Assembly: GCA_900315155.1 (NCBI GenBank) | Contig: OMYB01000010.1 | Location: 1 to 64,000 of the forward strand | Direction of reading: 5' to 3' | DNA length: 64,000 nucleotides | From: an uncultured Selenomonadales bacterium | GTDB lineage: Bacteria > Bacillota > Negativicutes > Selenomonadales > Selenomonadaceae | Translations under genes and position numbers: made by a program | The notes under the pieces: model-generated | Database searches by the model: none | Told to the model about the DNA's origin: nothing | Seen by the model: only the letters and a program-made list of their open reading frames with translations | Shown: piece by piece, positions 18,439 through 26,918 of the stretch | How positions within the stretch are numbered: position 1 is the stretch's first letter | How the letters are laid out: the number at the start of each line of letters is the position of its first letter

Positions 18439-18530
18439 GGCAATACCTCCTTCGGATCGGTGAAAAAACGTTTCACTTCTCAGAAGGCGCGAAGCGCCCC
18501 GATTTTTGTGGATTTGTCAAGGGGTTAGCG

Positions 18531-18638
18531 GCAAAAAAAATAAAAATTGCCGTTCCGTGTGCGCCATCCGCGGAATCTGTGGGGGGCACAGACAAAAATA
18601 AAGCCTCTAAACCATTGAAAAATCTAGGTTTAGAGACT
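18531..18638. other. Two hairpins upstream of MBOAT copy 2
   Basis: GCGGCAA/TTGCCG around an A-rich loop (about 18531-18555), and GCCTCTAAACC with GGTTTAGAGAC (18603-18613 with 18627-18637). On the minus strand the second is followed by TTTATTTTTG, so it may end a transcript running leftwards. They lie between the transposase gene and the next promoter and may mark the element's edge. Confidence 0.5.
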
Positions 18639-18654
18639 CTGAAAAAATATCGTC

Positions 18655-18683
18655 TTGCAGGGGGGGGACAAACCTTATATAAT
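18655..18683 (+). promoter_or_regulatory. Promoter of MBOAT unit 2 with a G8 tract in the spacer
   Basis: TTGCAG at 18655-18660, 17-base spacer, TATAAT at 18678-18683. The spacer begins with a homopolymer: eight G in a row at 18660-18667. At the present length the spacing is optimal. Confidence 0.75.
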
Positions 18684-18756
18684 GGTTATGGCTTTGGTTT
18701 GGCAGAGATGCGATGAGCTGCGAGTCTTAACGATTATAGAGAAGGGTTGTGTAGAG

Positions 18757-20253
18757 GTGTTATTCAATTCGTATGAATTCATCTTTTTGTTTTTGCCGAT
18801 AACCATTATCGGCTTTTTCCTCGTGAGCAAGAAACGGCGTCAGTATGGAACATTGTGGCTGGTACTGGCGTCATTTTTCTTTTATGGCTGGTGGGACTAC
18901 CACTACGTGCCATTGCTGGCGGCCTCCATCTGCTTCAACTATTGGGTAGGGAAGCATCTGGAGGCGCTGGCAGCCGGGTACGAAATCCCGAAGGGCGGGG
19001 CTGTCACTAAGGACATGCCACAGGCTGCCGCGCGGAAAGGCTGGCTGATTTTTGGTATCGTTGTCAACGTCGCGTTGCTGGGGTACTTCAAGTATACGGA
19101 TTTCTTCCTCGGCACGGTAAATGCGGTAGCGGGCACGGACTGGTTTGACCTGCCGCACATCGTGCTGCCGCTGGGCATCTCCTTCTTCACGTTCACCCAA
19201 ACGGCGTATCTGGTCGATGCCTATCGTGGACAGGCGAAAAATCAATCCTTCCTGACTTATTGCGAGTTCGTGACCATCTTCCCGCATCTGATTGCCGGTC
19301 CGATTATCAACCACAAAGAAATGATTCCGCAGTTCGTTGCGGAAAAGACGTTTCGGGTAGACTGGCACAATGTATCGGTGGGGCTGGCTATCCTCATCAT
19401 GGGTCTGTTCAAGAAGGTAGCTATTGCCGATAAACTTTCGCCGTGGGTTGGTGGAGTATTCAGTCATGCAGACTCCTTGACGTTTATCGAAGCATGGTTT
19501 GGTGTTTTGGCGTATACCTTGCAACTGTACTTCGACTTCTCAGGTTATAGTGAGATGGCCATTGGCCTTGGCTTGATGATAAATCTTCGTCTGCCGCAGA
19601 ACTTCGACTCCCCCTATCAGTCGCGCAGCATTATCGACTTCTGGCGGCGCTGGCATATGACGCTGGGGTTGTGGGTCAAGAACTACCTCTATATCCCGAT
19701 GGGCGGCAACCGTCATGGACAGCTGAAAAAGATGCGGAATTTGTTCGTCAGCATGCTGATCATCGGCCTCTGGCACGGCGCAGGCTGGACGTACGTGTTC
19801 TGGGGCGCATGGCATGGCGTGATGCTCATGGTCAACCATTTATGGCGCAGCCTGCACATCAATCTGCCGCAGGCGCTTTGCTGGCTCATGACCATCACCG
19901 GCGTCATTATCGGCTGGGTGTTCTTCCGCGCGGCCAGTTTTGGCGAAGCGCAGAGCATTCTATACGCGATGACAGATTTTCAGAGCATTGTGTTACCGGC
20001 ATTCTGCGAAAAAGCATTGGGGTTCCTGTCCGCTTTCGGCGTGACGTTCTCGGCAGCGCACGTTGTATCGACAAAACAATTCTTGGAAGTTGTAGCTTTG
20101 TTCGTTGTGGTGGTCTTTATCCCGAATCCGCTCCGTGTTGTTCAGCAATACTTCAAGGAAAACAACAAGTGGCTGCTGGTATTGACGGCCCTGTTGGTGT
20201 ACGCACTTCTCAAACTGAATAGCTATTCGGAATTCCTGTATTTCCAGTTCTAA
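18757..20253 (+). CDS. MBOAT family O-acyltransferase (AlgI/DltB-like), copy 2
   Basis: 498 residues from the GTG at 18757, aligned with the start of copy 1 (VLFNSYEFIFLFLP). The upstream in-frame TTG at 18655 lies in the promoter and is rejected. Same membrane topology and motifs: DFWRRWHMTLGLWVKNYLYIP and LIIGLWHGAGWTYVFWGAWHG with the likely catalytic His. It is about 23 residues longer than copy 1 because of a C-terminal insertion before the last helices. Codon use is more AT-rich than copy 1, which suggests separate acquisition rather than a recent tandem duplication. It probably O-acetylates an exported glycan with the next gene's product. Confidence 0.9.
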   Translation: MLFNSYEFIFLFLPITIIGFFLVSKKRRQYGTLWLVLASFFFYGWWDYHYVPLLAASICFNYWVGKHLEALAAGYEIPKGGAVTKDMPQAAARKGWLIFGIVVNVALLGYFKYTDFFLGTVNAVAGTDWFDLPHIVLPLGISFFTFTQTAYLVDAYRGQAKNQSFLTYCEFVTIFPHLIAGPIINHKEMIPQFVAEKTFRVDWHNVSVGLAILIMGLFKKVAIADKLSPWVGGVFSHADSLTFIEAWFGVLAYTLQLYFDFSGYSEMAIGLGLMINLRLPQNFDSPYQSRSIIDFWRRWHMTLGLWVKNYLYIPMGGNRHGQLKKMRNLFVSMLIIGLWHGAGWTYVFWGAWHGVMLMVNHLWRSLHINLPQALCWLMTITGVIIGWVFFRAASFGEAQSILYAMTDFQSIVLPAFCEKALGFLSAFGVTFSAAHVVSTKQFLEVVALFVVVVFIPNPLRVVQQYFKENNKWLLVLTALLVYALLKLNSYSEFLYFQF

Positions 20254-20268
20254 AGGGAGGGTGGTATC

Positions 20269-21261
20269 TTGAAGAATTTTGCACTGAAATTGCTCGGTCT
20301 GACTGGTATTTGTCTATGTTTAGTAGCTGGGTACAACTATTGGAATGATACGTCTGGGCTGTATAATCAGGATTTCTCTGTACCGCGGCAAGAACCGGAT
20401 CAGCATTTCGTGAAGGTTCGTTACCTGCTGGAGAATCCAACTAAATATGATGCGTATTGCTTCGGTTCATCGCGGGTAGGCAATATTGACTTGACGAAAA
20501 TCGAGGATGGCCATAGATACTACAATATGACGTATTCGGAAGGGCTGCCGGAAGAGTGGCTGGCTGATGTGAAAATTATGCTGAAGCATCAGGTTACCAT
20601 CAAGCGCATCCTGGTCGGGTGTGATGATTTCTCTTTCCGTGTTGATCCCAAAATGCACGAGAGTCAGTATCTGCGTGTCCCCTATAAGGAGGACAATCTC
20701 AAGACATACCTGTCATTCCTGCTGAAAGTACCGTCTATGCCGGTACGCAGCAGTGACAAGAACAGCATTTATGACATATATAGCTCTGGTCGGCCCTTGC
20801 ACGATTTTGTTGACGTAGAGATCGAGAAGAATCCGGAAAAGCATCTGGCGGAGATGGCAGCCAAGCCGCCAACACATTATGCTGGCAACTACATGGAGCA
20901 AACGCTGGACGCTTTGCGTGAGTTGAAACAGATATGCGACGCTAACGGGATAGAGCTGATCGTATTCATCAATCCTATCAACCACAAGACATACATGGAC
21001 ACCAACAAGAAGGAATTCAATGCGTTCAAAGCAGGCCTGGCGGATATTACGGACTACTACGACTTTAGCGGCCTGAACGACATCACGACGAACGACTATT
21101 ATTACTATGAGACCTCGCATTATCGCCCTTTGGTCGGTGATATGATGGTTCATCGGCTTTTGGATGAGCCCAAAGAACTCAATACGGATTTTGGCCGGTA
21201 TGTGACAAGGGAAAATGTGGATACGCACATCGAATTCTTGCAAGCACAATTGGCACAGTAA
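20269..21261 (+). CDS. SGNH-fold-like partner protein of MBOAT copy 2
   Basis: 330 residues from a TTG at 20269 with a strong AAAGGGAGGG. One N-terminal membrane anchor (about 7-24), then an extracytoplasmic domain with FGSSRVGNID (a GDS-like serine block near residue 65) and a late YYETSHYRPLVGD segment giving a Ser-His-type partner motif. This is the pattern of the short membrane-anchored proteins encoded after AlgI-like genes. It does not obviously match the 375-residue partner of copy 1, so the two units may modify different positions. Terminated at 21264-21303. Confidence 0.65.
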   Translation: MKNFALKLLGLTGICLCLVAGYNYWNDTSGLYNQDFSVPRQEPDQHFVKVRYLLENPTKYDAYCFGSSRVGNIDLTKIEDGHRYYNMTYSEGLPEEWLADVKIMLKHQVTIKRILVGCDDFSFRVDPKMHESQYLRVPYKEDNLKTYLSFLLKVPSMPVRSSDKNSIYDIYSSGRPLHDFVDVEIEKNPEKHLAEMAAKPPTHYAGNYMEQTLDALRELKQICDANGIELIVFINPINHKTYMDTNKKEFNAFKAGLADITDYYDFSGLNDITTNDYYYYETSHYRPLVGDMMVHRLLDEPKELNTDFGRYVTRENVDTHIEFLQAQLAQ

Positions 21262-21263
21262 AA

Positions 21264-21303
21264 AAAGGCTCGGCAGGAGAATTCGTCTCTTGTTGAGCCT
21301 TTA
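21264..21303 (+). terminator. Terminator of MBOAT unit 2
   Basis: AAAGGCTC pairs with GAGCCTTT, with an inner GGAGA/TCTC stem, then TATTG. Confidence 0.75.
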
Positions 21304-21305
21304 TT

Positions 21306-21795
21306 GAATAGGGAAGTGTAGAAGGATGAAGTGCGTGGCAGCCAGAACAGGACCCCCTCAGTCGCTGATGCGACAGATCTCCGGTGTATGGCAGGCACTA
21401 AGCGCTGAAGCGCCAAGTGCCTGCGCACACCAACGGGGGGAGCCTAACGCATCATCCGTCTACGGGCATGGGGGAGCCAGACGCAACATCCGGCTGCGGG
21501 GATGGGAAGTGGTTGTGAAGCCGCTGACGTGCGGAGGGGGCGCGGGGGCTGTTTTCGTAATGCAGCGTTTAGTCGCGCAGCGACCGGCCCACCCCACGTA
21601 CCTATGGGAAGCCGCGATGAGGTTTCGCGCCGCGGCCTGCCCGGCGCATTCCCTGAGAAATCGATAAAGTTAGCGGTGGGACGTTTAGCGGAATGAAGAA
21701 AACAGCCCCCGCGCCCCCGGAGCTCCTGCCTCGCACCCTTTCCCGGAGCTCCTGCCTCGCACCCTTTCCCGGAGCTCCTGCCTCGTACTTTCCCA
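21306..21795. other. 490-base GC-rich gene-free stretch with repeats
   Basis: Holds a long hairpin (GCAGGCACT near 21391 pairing with AGTGCCTGC near 21416, with an AGCGCT/AGCGC inner stem), two GGGGGAGCC-type repeat fragments (about 21435 and 21470) related to the dispersed palindromes further right, and a 26-bp triplet repeat (separate entry). Open frames here lack ribosome sites and recognisable products. Confidence 0.6.
21718..21793. repeat. Three tandem copies of a 26-bp unit
   Basis: Copies start with CGGAGCTCCTGCCTCG at 21718, 21744 and 21770; the first two are identical and the third diverges in its last bases. It ends right before the glyQS promoter. Confidence 0.9.
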
Positions 21796-21824
21796 TTGAC
21801 ACATAATTTATCCTTTGCTAAAAT
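21796..21824 (+). promoter_or_regulatory. Promoter of the glyQS T-box transcript
   Basis: TTGACA at 21796-21801, 17-base spacer, TAAAAT at 21819-21824. Confidence 0.85.
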
Positions 21825-21830
21825 AAAGCT

Positions 21831-22030
21831 TAGCTATGAAGAAGAGGAGTAGCGCATGGTTTTAGCGAGCCTGGATGGTGAAAGCGGGCGATTTGCGTGA
21901 AGGCACTTTGGAGCGTTTTTTCGATTGAGGTGGGTCCCTGTGTGGGGCCAATCAGGGTGGAACCGCGGAACTTGATTTTTGAGTCTCGTCCCTGCAGCAT
22001 TAACGTCGCTGCGGGACGAGGCTTTTTGTT
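21831..22030 (+). promoter_or_regulatory. Glycine T-box riboswitch (tRNA-Gly-sensing leader)
   Basis: About 200 bases of leader with the diagnostic T-box AGGGTGGAACCGCGG at 21954-21968, a stem I distal GGTGAAAGC motif near 21876, and a candidate glycine specifier GGC at 21902-21904. The terminator stem (CTCGTCCCTGCAGC / GCTGCGGGACGAG) and its T-run lie at 21983-22027. Uncharged tRNA-Gly pairs with the specifier and, through its free 3' end, with the T-box bulge. This stabilises the antiterminator and turns on glyQS. Confidence 0.93.
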
Positions 22031-22060
22031 TCGCAGCAGATTCAGCAAAGGAGCTGTCTT

Positions 22061-22945
22061 ATGAATTTTCAGGAAATCGTCCTGGCCCTGCAGCAATTCT
22101 GGGCTGAGCAGGGGTGCATCCTGGCGGAGCCGTATGACGTCGAGAAGGGCGCCGGTACGATGAATCCGCACACGTTCCTGCGCGTGCTGGGGCCGGAGCC
22201 CTGGCATGTCGCGTATGTCGAGCCTTCGCGGCGTCCGGCGGATGGGCGGTATGGCGACAACCCGAACCGCCTGTACCAGCACCATCAGTTCCAGGTCATC
22301 ATGAAGCCGTCGCCGAACAACATCCAGGAGCTCTACCTCGCATCGCTCGAGCGCCTCGGCATCAACCTGCAGGAGCACGACGTCCGTTTTGTCGAGGATA
22401 ACTGGGAGTCACCGACGCTCGGCGCCTGGGGCCTCGGCTGGGAGGTCTGGCTCGACGGCATGGAGATCACGCAGTTCACGTATTTCCAGCAGGTCGGCTC
22501 GCAGGACATCAAGCCGGTCGCCTCGGAGATCACGTACGGCCTCGAGCGCCTCGCGATGTACATCCAGGGCGTCGAGAACGTTTACGACCTGCAGTGGAAC
22601 GACGAGTACACCTACGGCGACATCTTCCACCAGAACGAGTTTGAGCAGTCCACGTACTCCTTTGACCTCTCCGACGAGGCGATGCTGTTCGACCTTTTTG
22701 ACAAATACGAGAAAGAGGCCGTCCGCATCATCGGCGAGGGCTATGTGCATCCGGCCTACGACTACGTGCTGAAATGCTCGCACACGTTCAACCTGCTCGA
22801 CGCCCGCGGCGCCATTTCCGTGTCGCAGCGCGCGGAGTTCATCCATCGCGTGCGCAAACTCGCCCGCCTGTGCGCGGTTTGCTATTTGGAGCAGCGGGAA
22901 AAGCTCGGTTATCCGATGCTGCACAGAGGGGAGAAGAAAGCATGA
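22061..22945 (+). CDS. glyQ: Glycyl-tRNA synthetase alpha subunit
   Basis: 294 residues, full length for the alpha subunit of the bacterial heterotetrameric GlyRS. It starts [19 protein letters not shown] and shows the class II motifs: [19 protein letters not shown] (motif 2) and a C-terminal motif 3 region. It carries the adenylation site that activates glycine. Controlled by the upstream T-box; the stop overlaps the glyS start (ATGA). Confidence 0.97.
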   Translation: MNFQEIVLALQQFWAEQGCILAEPYDVEKGAGTMNPHTFLRVLGPEPWHVAYVEPSRRPADGRYGDNPNRLYQHHQFQVIMKPSPNNIQELYLASLERLGINLQEHDVRFVEDNWESPTLGAWGLGWEVWLDGMEITQFTYFQQVGSQDIKPVASEITYGLERLAMYIQGVENVYDLQWNDEYTYGDIFHQNEFEQSTYSFDLSDEAMLFDLFDKYEKEAVRIIGEGYVHPAYDYVLKCSHTFNLLDARGAISVSQRAEFIHRVRKLARLCAVCYLEQREKLGYPMLHRGEKKA

Positions 22946-25002
22946 GCAAGAATCTGTTACTCGAAATCGGCACGGAGGAAATTCCGGCCCATGTCATGCC
23001 GGGCATCCTCGCCCAGCTGAAAGAAAACGCGGAAAAGGCTTTTAAGGAGCAGCGCATCGCGTTTGAAAGCATCCGCACGATCGGCACGCCGCGCCGCACG
23101 GCCCTGCTTGTCCAGGGGCTCGCGGAGAAGCAGGAGGATGTCGAAAGCGAGAACCGCGGCCCGTCCGTGAAAATCGCGTTTGACGCCGACGGCAACCCGA
23201 CGAAGGCCTGCCAGGGCTTTGCGCGCGGGCAGGGCGTGAAGCCCGAGGACCTCGAGCAGCGCGATGGATACGTCTATGCACACGTGCACACGGCCGGTCA
23301 GGAGACGGCGAAGCTCCTCGAGCAGATGCTGCCGGACTTCATCTGCGGGCTGAATTTCCCGAACAACATGCGCTGGGCGGACCTCGACTTCAAGTTTATC
23401 CGTCCGCTGCGCTGGATCGTGGCTCTTTTCGGCGCAGACATCATCCCGTTCACGGTCGCGGAGGTCGCATCCGGGCGCACGTCGCGCGGACACCGCTACC
23501 TCTCGGCGGGCGACTTTGACATCCCGGACGCCGACAGCTATGAAAAGGCCTGCGAGGCGCAGTTCGTCATCGCGGACCAGAAACGCCGCGAGCAGATGAT
23601 CCGCGAGCAGATCACGGCCGTCGCGCGCGAAAATGGCGGCGAGGTCGAGATCAACGAGGATCTCCTGGAGGAGGTCGTCTACCTCGTCGAGTACCCGACG
23701 GCGCTCTGCGGCCATTTTGAGGAAAAATATCTCCAGCTCCCGCCGGAGGCCGTCATCACGCCGATGCGCGACCACCAGCGCTATTTCCCGGTCAAGACGA
23801 AAGACGGCAAACTCCTGCCGCTTTTCATCACCGTGCGCAACGGCGGCAAAGAGCACCTCGAGACCGTCCAGCACGGCAACGAGCGCGTGCTCCGCGCCCG
23901 CCTCGCCGACGCGCAGTTCTTCTTTGACGAGGACCGCAAGAAATCGCTGGAACAGCACCGCGAAAAGCTCGCAACCGTCGTGTTCCAGCAGGGCCTCGGC
24001 ACGATGCTCGAGAAATCCGACCGCCTCGTCGAGCTCTCGGACCTCATCTGCGACCTCGTGAATGCGGACGAAAAGACGCGCAAGCATGCGAAACGCGCGG
24101 CGTATCTCTGCAAGGCCGATCTCGTGACGGGCATGGTCACGGAGTTCACGGAGCTGCAGGGCATCATGGGCCGCGAGTATGCAAAACTCGACGGCGAGTG
24201 CGAGAAAGTCGCCATCGCCATCGACGAGCACTACCAGCCGCGCTTCGCCGGTGACAGCCAGCCGCAGACGCCGGCCGGCCGCATCGTGAGCCTCGCGGAC
24301 AAAATCGACACGATCGTCGGCACGTTCCACCTCGGCAAGATCCCGACGGGCTCGCAGGACCCGTTCGCGCTGCGCCGCCAGGCCCTCGGCCTCGTCAACA
24401 GCCTCATCGAGTCCCACACGACGCTTTCCATCGCAAAGGTCGTCGCAAAAGCCATGGACCTCTACGGCATCCAGGACGAAAAGGCCCGCGCGAAGATGCA
24501 GCGGGATGTCGCGGACTTTTTGAGCCTGCGCCTCAAGAACGTGCTCAGCGACCAGAACATCCGCTACGATGTCATCGACGCCGTGCTCGCGGATGTCGAT
24601 GATGTCTACGGCGTCGAGCTGCGCGCCCAGGCCGTGGCCGACTTCGCCGAGGACGACACGAAACGCGCCGACATCCAGGCCTTCGTCCGCGTCGCGAACC
24701 TCGCGGAGAAAGCAGAGAACGACAGCGTAGACGCGAGCCTCCTGCAGGAAGATGCAGAGAAGGCGCTCTACCAGGTCTACACCTCGACCAAGAGCTCCAT
24801 GGAGAGCCTCGTCAAAGGCCGCGACTACGTCGGCGCCCTCGACGCCCTCACCGAGCTCTCGAAACCCATCGACGCCTTCTTTGACGCCGTGCTCGTCATG
24901 GACAAGGACGAGGCCATCAAAAACAACCGCCTCGGCCTGCTGAAAGCCATCCACGAGCTCGTCGGGCAGGTCGCCGATTTCAAAAAAATCGTCACGGCAT
25001 AA
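22942..25002 (+). CDS. glyS: Glycyl-tRNA synthetase beta subunit
   Basis: 686 residues from the ATG at 22942 (GAGGGGAGAAG before it); upstream in-frame codons overlap glyQ and are not homologous. It starts [17 protein letters not shown], the family hallmark, includes the RDHQRYFPV segment and an HD-like domain, and ends with an anticodon-binding region (about 580-686). It binds tRNA-Gly and completes the alpha2-beta2 enzyme. Confidence 0.97.
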   Translation: MSKNLLLEIGTEEIPAHVMPGILAQLKENAEKAFKEQRIAFESIRTIGTPRRTALLVQGLAEKQEDVESENRGPSVKIAFDADGNPTKACQGFARGQGVKPEDLEQRDGYVYAHVHTAGQETAKLLEQMLPDFICGLNFPNNMRWADLDFKFIRPLRWIVALFGADIIPFTVAEVASGRTSRGHRYLSAGDFDIPDADSYEKACEAQFVIADQKRREQMIREQITAVARENGGEVEINEDLLEEVVYLVEYPTALCGHFEEKYLQLPPEAVITPMRDHQRYFPVKTKDGKLLPLFITVRNGGKEHLETVQHGNERVLRARLADAQFFFDEDRKKSLEQHREKLATVVFQQGLGTMLEKSDRLVELSDLICDLVNADEKTRKHAKRAAYLCKADLVTGMVTEFTELQGIMGREYAKLDGECEKVAIAIDEHYQPRFAGDSQPQTPAGRIVSLADKIDTIVGTFHLGKIPTGSQDPFALRRQALGLVNSLIESHTTLSIAKVVAKAMDLYGIQDEKARAKMQRDVADFLSLRLKNVLSDQNIRYDVIDAVLADVDDVYGVELRAQAVADFAEDDTKRADIQAFVRVANLAEKAENDSVDASLLQEDAEKALYQVYTSTKSSMESLVKGRDYVGALDALTELSKPIDAFFDAVLVMDKDEAIKNNRLGLLKAIHELVGQVADFKKIVTA

Positions 25003-25023
25003 CGATTGCCACTATCCATAACA

Positions 25024-25055
25024 AAAAAGCGGACGAATCAGCTCGTCCGCTTTTT
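25024..25055. terminator. Terminator between glyS and the LptA-like gene
   Basis: AAAAAGCGGACGA pairs with TCGTCCGCTTTTT; symmetric A/T tracts allow use from both sides of this convergent pair. Confidence 0.9.
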
Positions 25056-25084
25056 CTGTGCTTGGAAAAGAGGTCACATGTCCT

Positions 25085-25666
25085 TTATTTGGCCTGGTTC
25101 CTTGCGATATCATAGATAAGATGCCCGCACGCGCGGGTCTTGTCCTTTGCGATGTAGAGCACGTGGCCGCTGAACTCGGCGACGCGGTTCTCCCAGTCGT
25201 AGGCGATCGTGTCGCTGTGGATCGTGAGGCCGGGGAGGCTCATGCCGCAGCGCTGGCCGAAGAACCAGGCCTGCTTCTCGTTGAAACTCACGTAGAGGGC
25301 GTCACCCTTGAATACGGGCTCGATGTCCTGCAGCGTCGTGCTGCCCTGCGTCCAGATCTCGCCCGTGCGCGCGCTGAGCTGCGCCTCGTCCGTCGTGATG
25401 ACGCGGGAGTTGTCCCAGGCGATGCGTACGTGCCCCGAGAGCACATAGCGGTCCGTGTCCTCATCGTAGCGCGTCGTGTCCGCCGTCACGGCCGGCTGCA
25501 CGCGCCCCGGCATCTTCTCGAGGATGACCGAGGACCCATCGCGGCCCACCACCATGCCGGCGACGGGCGCGGGCTCCGGCTGCGTGGCGGCATATGAAAT
25601 CGGGGAAAAGGCGATCAGCCCCGCAGCAGCGACTCCCAGGAACAGGTTCTGTGGCTTTTTGAACAT
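25085..25666 (-). CDS. OstA/LptA-like periplasmic protein
   Basis: 193 residues: a signal peptide (MFKKPQNLFLGVAAAGLIAF..., cleavage probably near residue 26), then repeated short beta segments of the OstA-N/LptA jellyroll type (LSGHVRIAWDNSRVITTDEAQ; VAEFSGHVLYI). Such proteins bridge lipopolysaccharide between inner and outer membranes. Its presence supports an LPS-bearing Negativicute. It is monocistronic here, not beside other lpt genes, so it may be a paralog rather than the main LptA. Confidence 0.75.
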   Translation of the reverse strand: MFKKPQNLFLGVAAAGLIAFSPISYAATQPEPAPVAGMVVGRDGSSVILEKMPGRVQPAVTADTTRYDEDTDRYVLSGHVRIAWDNSRVITTDEAQLSARTGEIWTQGSTTLQDIEPVFKGDALYVSFNEKQAWFFGQRCGMSLPGLTIHSDTIAYDWENRVAEFSGHVLYIAKDKTRACGHLIYDIARNQAK

Positions 25667-25804
25667 GAAAAGCCCCCCTTACGTTTCATTCTTCTCCTTC
25701 TATTTTACCGCAGGATGTAGTATTTTGCAAAAAAAAGGATAATGGACCAAGGACATCTAATTATATAGGAGAGAAAAAGAGGTTGCGAACAAGGGGGAAT
25801 TGGT

Positions 25805-26830
25805 ATGAATATCCGGGAGCGTTCGGAGGCTTTGGAGGAGCGGATTCTGGCGCCTTATGCGGCGAAGAGCCGGTTGGCGCGGCGGGAGCAGGCGATGGAG
25901 GAGGACGATTACCGCACGAAGTTTCAGCGGGACCGCGACCGTATCCTCCACGCGAAGTGCTTTCGCCGGCTGAAGCACAAGACGCAGGTCTATATCACGT
26001 CGGGCGACCACTACCGTACGCGCATGACGCACAGCCTCGAGGTGGCGCAGATTTCGCGGACGATCGCGCGCGGCCTGCAGCTGAACGAGGACCTTATCGA
26101 GGCCATCGCGCTCGGGCATGACGTCGGGCACACGCCGTTCGGGCATTCGGGCGAAAAGGTGGTCTCGGATCTCATCGGGCATCCTTTCCACCACAACGAG
26201 CAGAGCCTGCGCGTCGTGAAGTACCTGGAGCGCGGCGGGCAGGGGCTGAACCTCACGCAGGAGACGATGGACGGCATCGAGCACCACAGCGGGCCCATCC
26301 CGCCAAAGACGCTCGAGGGGCAGATCGTCCACACGGCGGACCGCATCGCGTACCTGTCGCACGACTACGACGACAGCCTGCGCGCGGGGCTGCTGCACGA
26401 CGGCGACCTGCCGCAGCGGGTCTACAACGTCCTCGGCCGCACGACGTCCGAGATGATCACGACGATGGTCGCCGACATGATCACCGCCTCGGCGGAGCAG
26501 CCAAAAATCCACCAGTCGCCGGAGGTGGCGGAGGCCATGGATATGTTCCGCACGTTCATGTTCGAGAACATCTACCAGTCCGATATCCTCGCCCACGAGC
26601 GCGACCAGGCCGTGTTCGTGCTGAAAAGCCTGTTCCAGTACTTCGGGGACCACTTCGAGAGCCTCCCCGAGGAGTTCGTCGCGCGCGAGGAACGCTGGTC
26701 GCGCGAGCAGGTCCTCGTCGACTACATCGCCGGGCTCACCGACAGCTACGCGCTGCAGCTGTTTGAGAAAATCTTTCTCCCGCCGCTATGGTCGCTGCCC
26801 AAAGACCCGATTTTGAGAAAATCATCTTGA
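25805..26830 (+). CDS. dGTPase-like HD-domain triphosphohydrolase
   Basis: 341 residues. The HD motifs are intact: RMTHSLEVAQ (His), ALGHDVGHTPFGHSGE (HD doublet), and EHHSGP and LSHDYDD further on. The RDRDRILHAKCFRRLKHKTQV start is typical of the short dGTPase branch found just before dnaG in many Firmicutes. It hydrolyses dNTPs to nucleoside and tripolyphosphate. The exact substrate is not readable from sequence. Gap to dnaG: 88 bases. Confidence 0.9.
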   Translation: MNIRERSEALEERILAPYAAKSRLARREQAMEEDDYRTKFQRDRDRILHAKCFRRLKHKTQVYITSGDHYRTRMTHSLEVAQISRTIARGLQLNEDLIEAIALGHDVGHTPFGHSGEKVVSDLIGHPFHHNEQSLRVVKYLERGGQGLNLTQETMDGIEHHSGPIPPKTLEGQIVHTADRIAYLSHDYDDSLRAGLLHDGDLPQRVYNVLGRTTSEMITTMVADMITASAEQPKIHQSPEVAEAMDMFRTFMFENIYQSDILAHERDQAVFVLKSLFQYFGDHFESLPEEFVAREERWSREQVLVDYIAGLTDSYALQLFEKIFLPPLWSLPKDPILRKSS

Positions 26831-26918
26831 CAAAAAAGAAATTTTGTGCTTGAAAGCAGGAATTTTTCTTTTTTTGACGAAAACAATAAAACAGAGACGC
26901 GAAAGGAGGGGTACGGAC

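Noticed and set aside
17539-18528. 329-codon plus-strand frame across the transposase
   Set aside because: Opposite strand of a clear transposase reading; no motifs or ribosome site.
18440-18660. Terminal inverted repeat of the transposase element
   Set aside because: Only CGATTTTTG and GGTTAGC words recur on the other side, in direct rather than inverted orientation; boundaries cannot be set.
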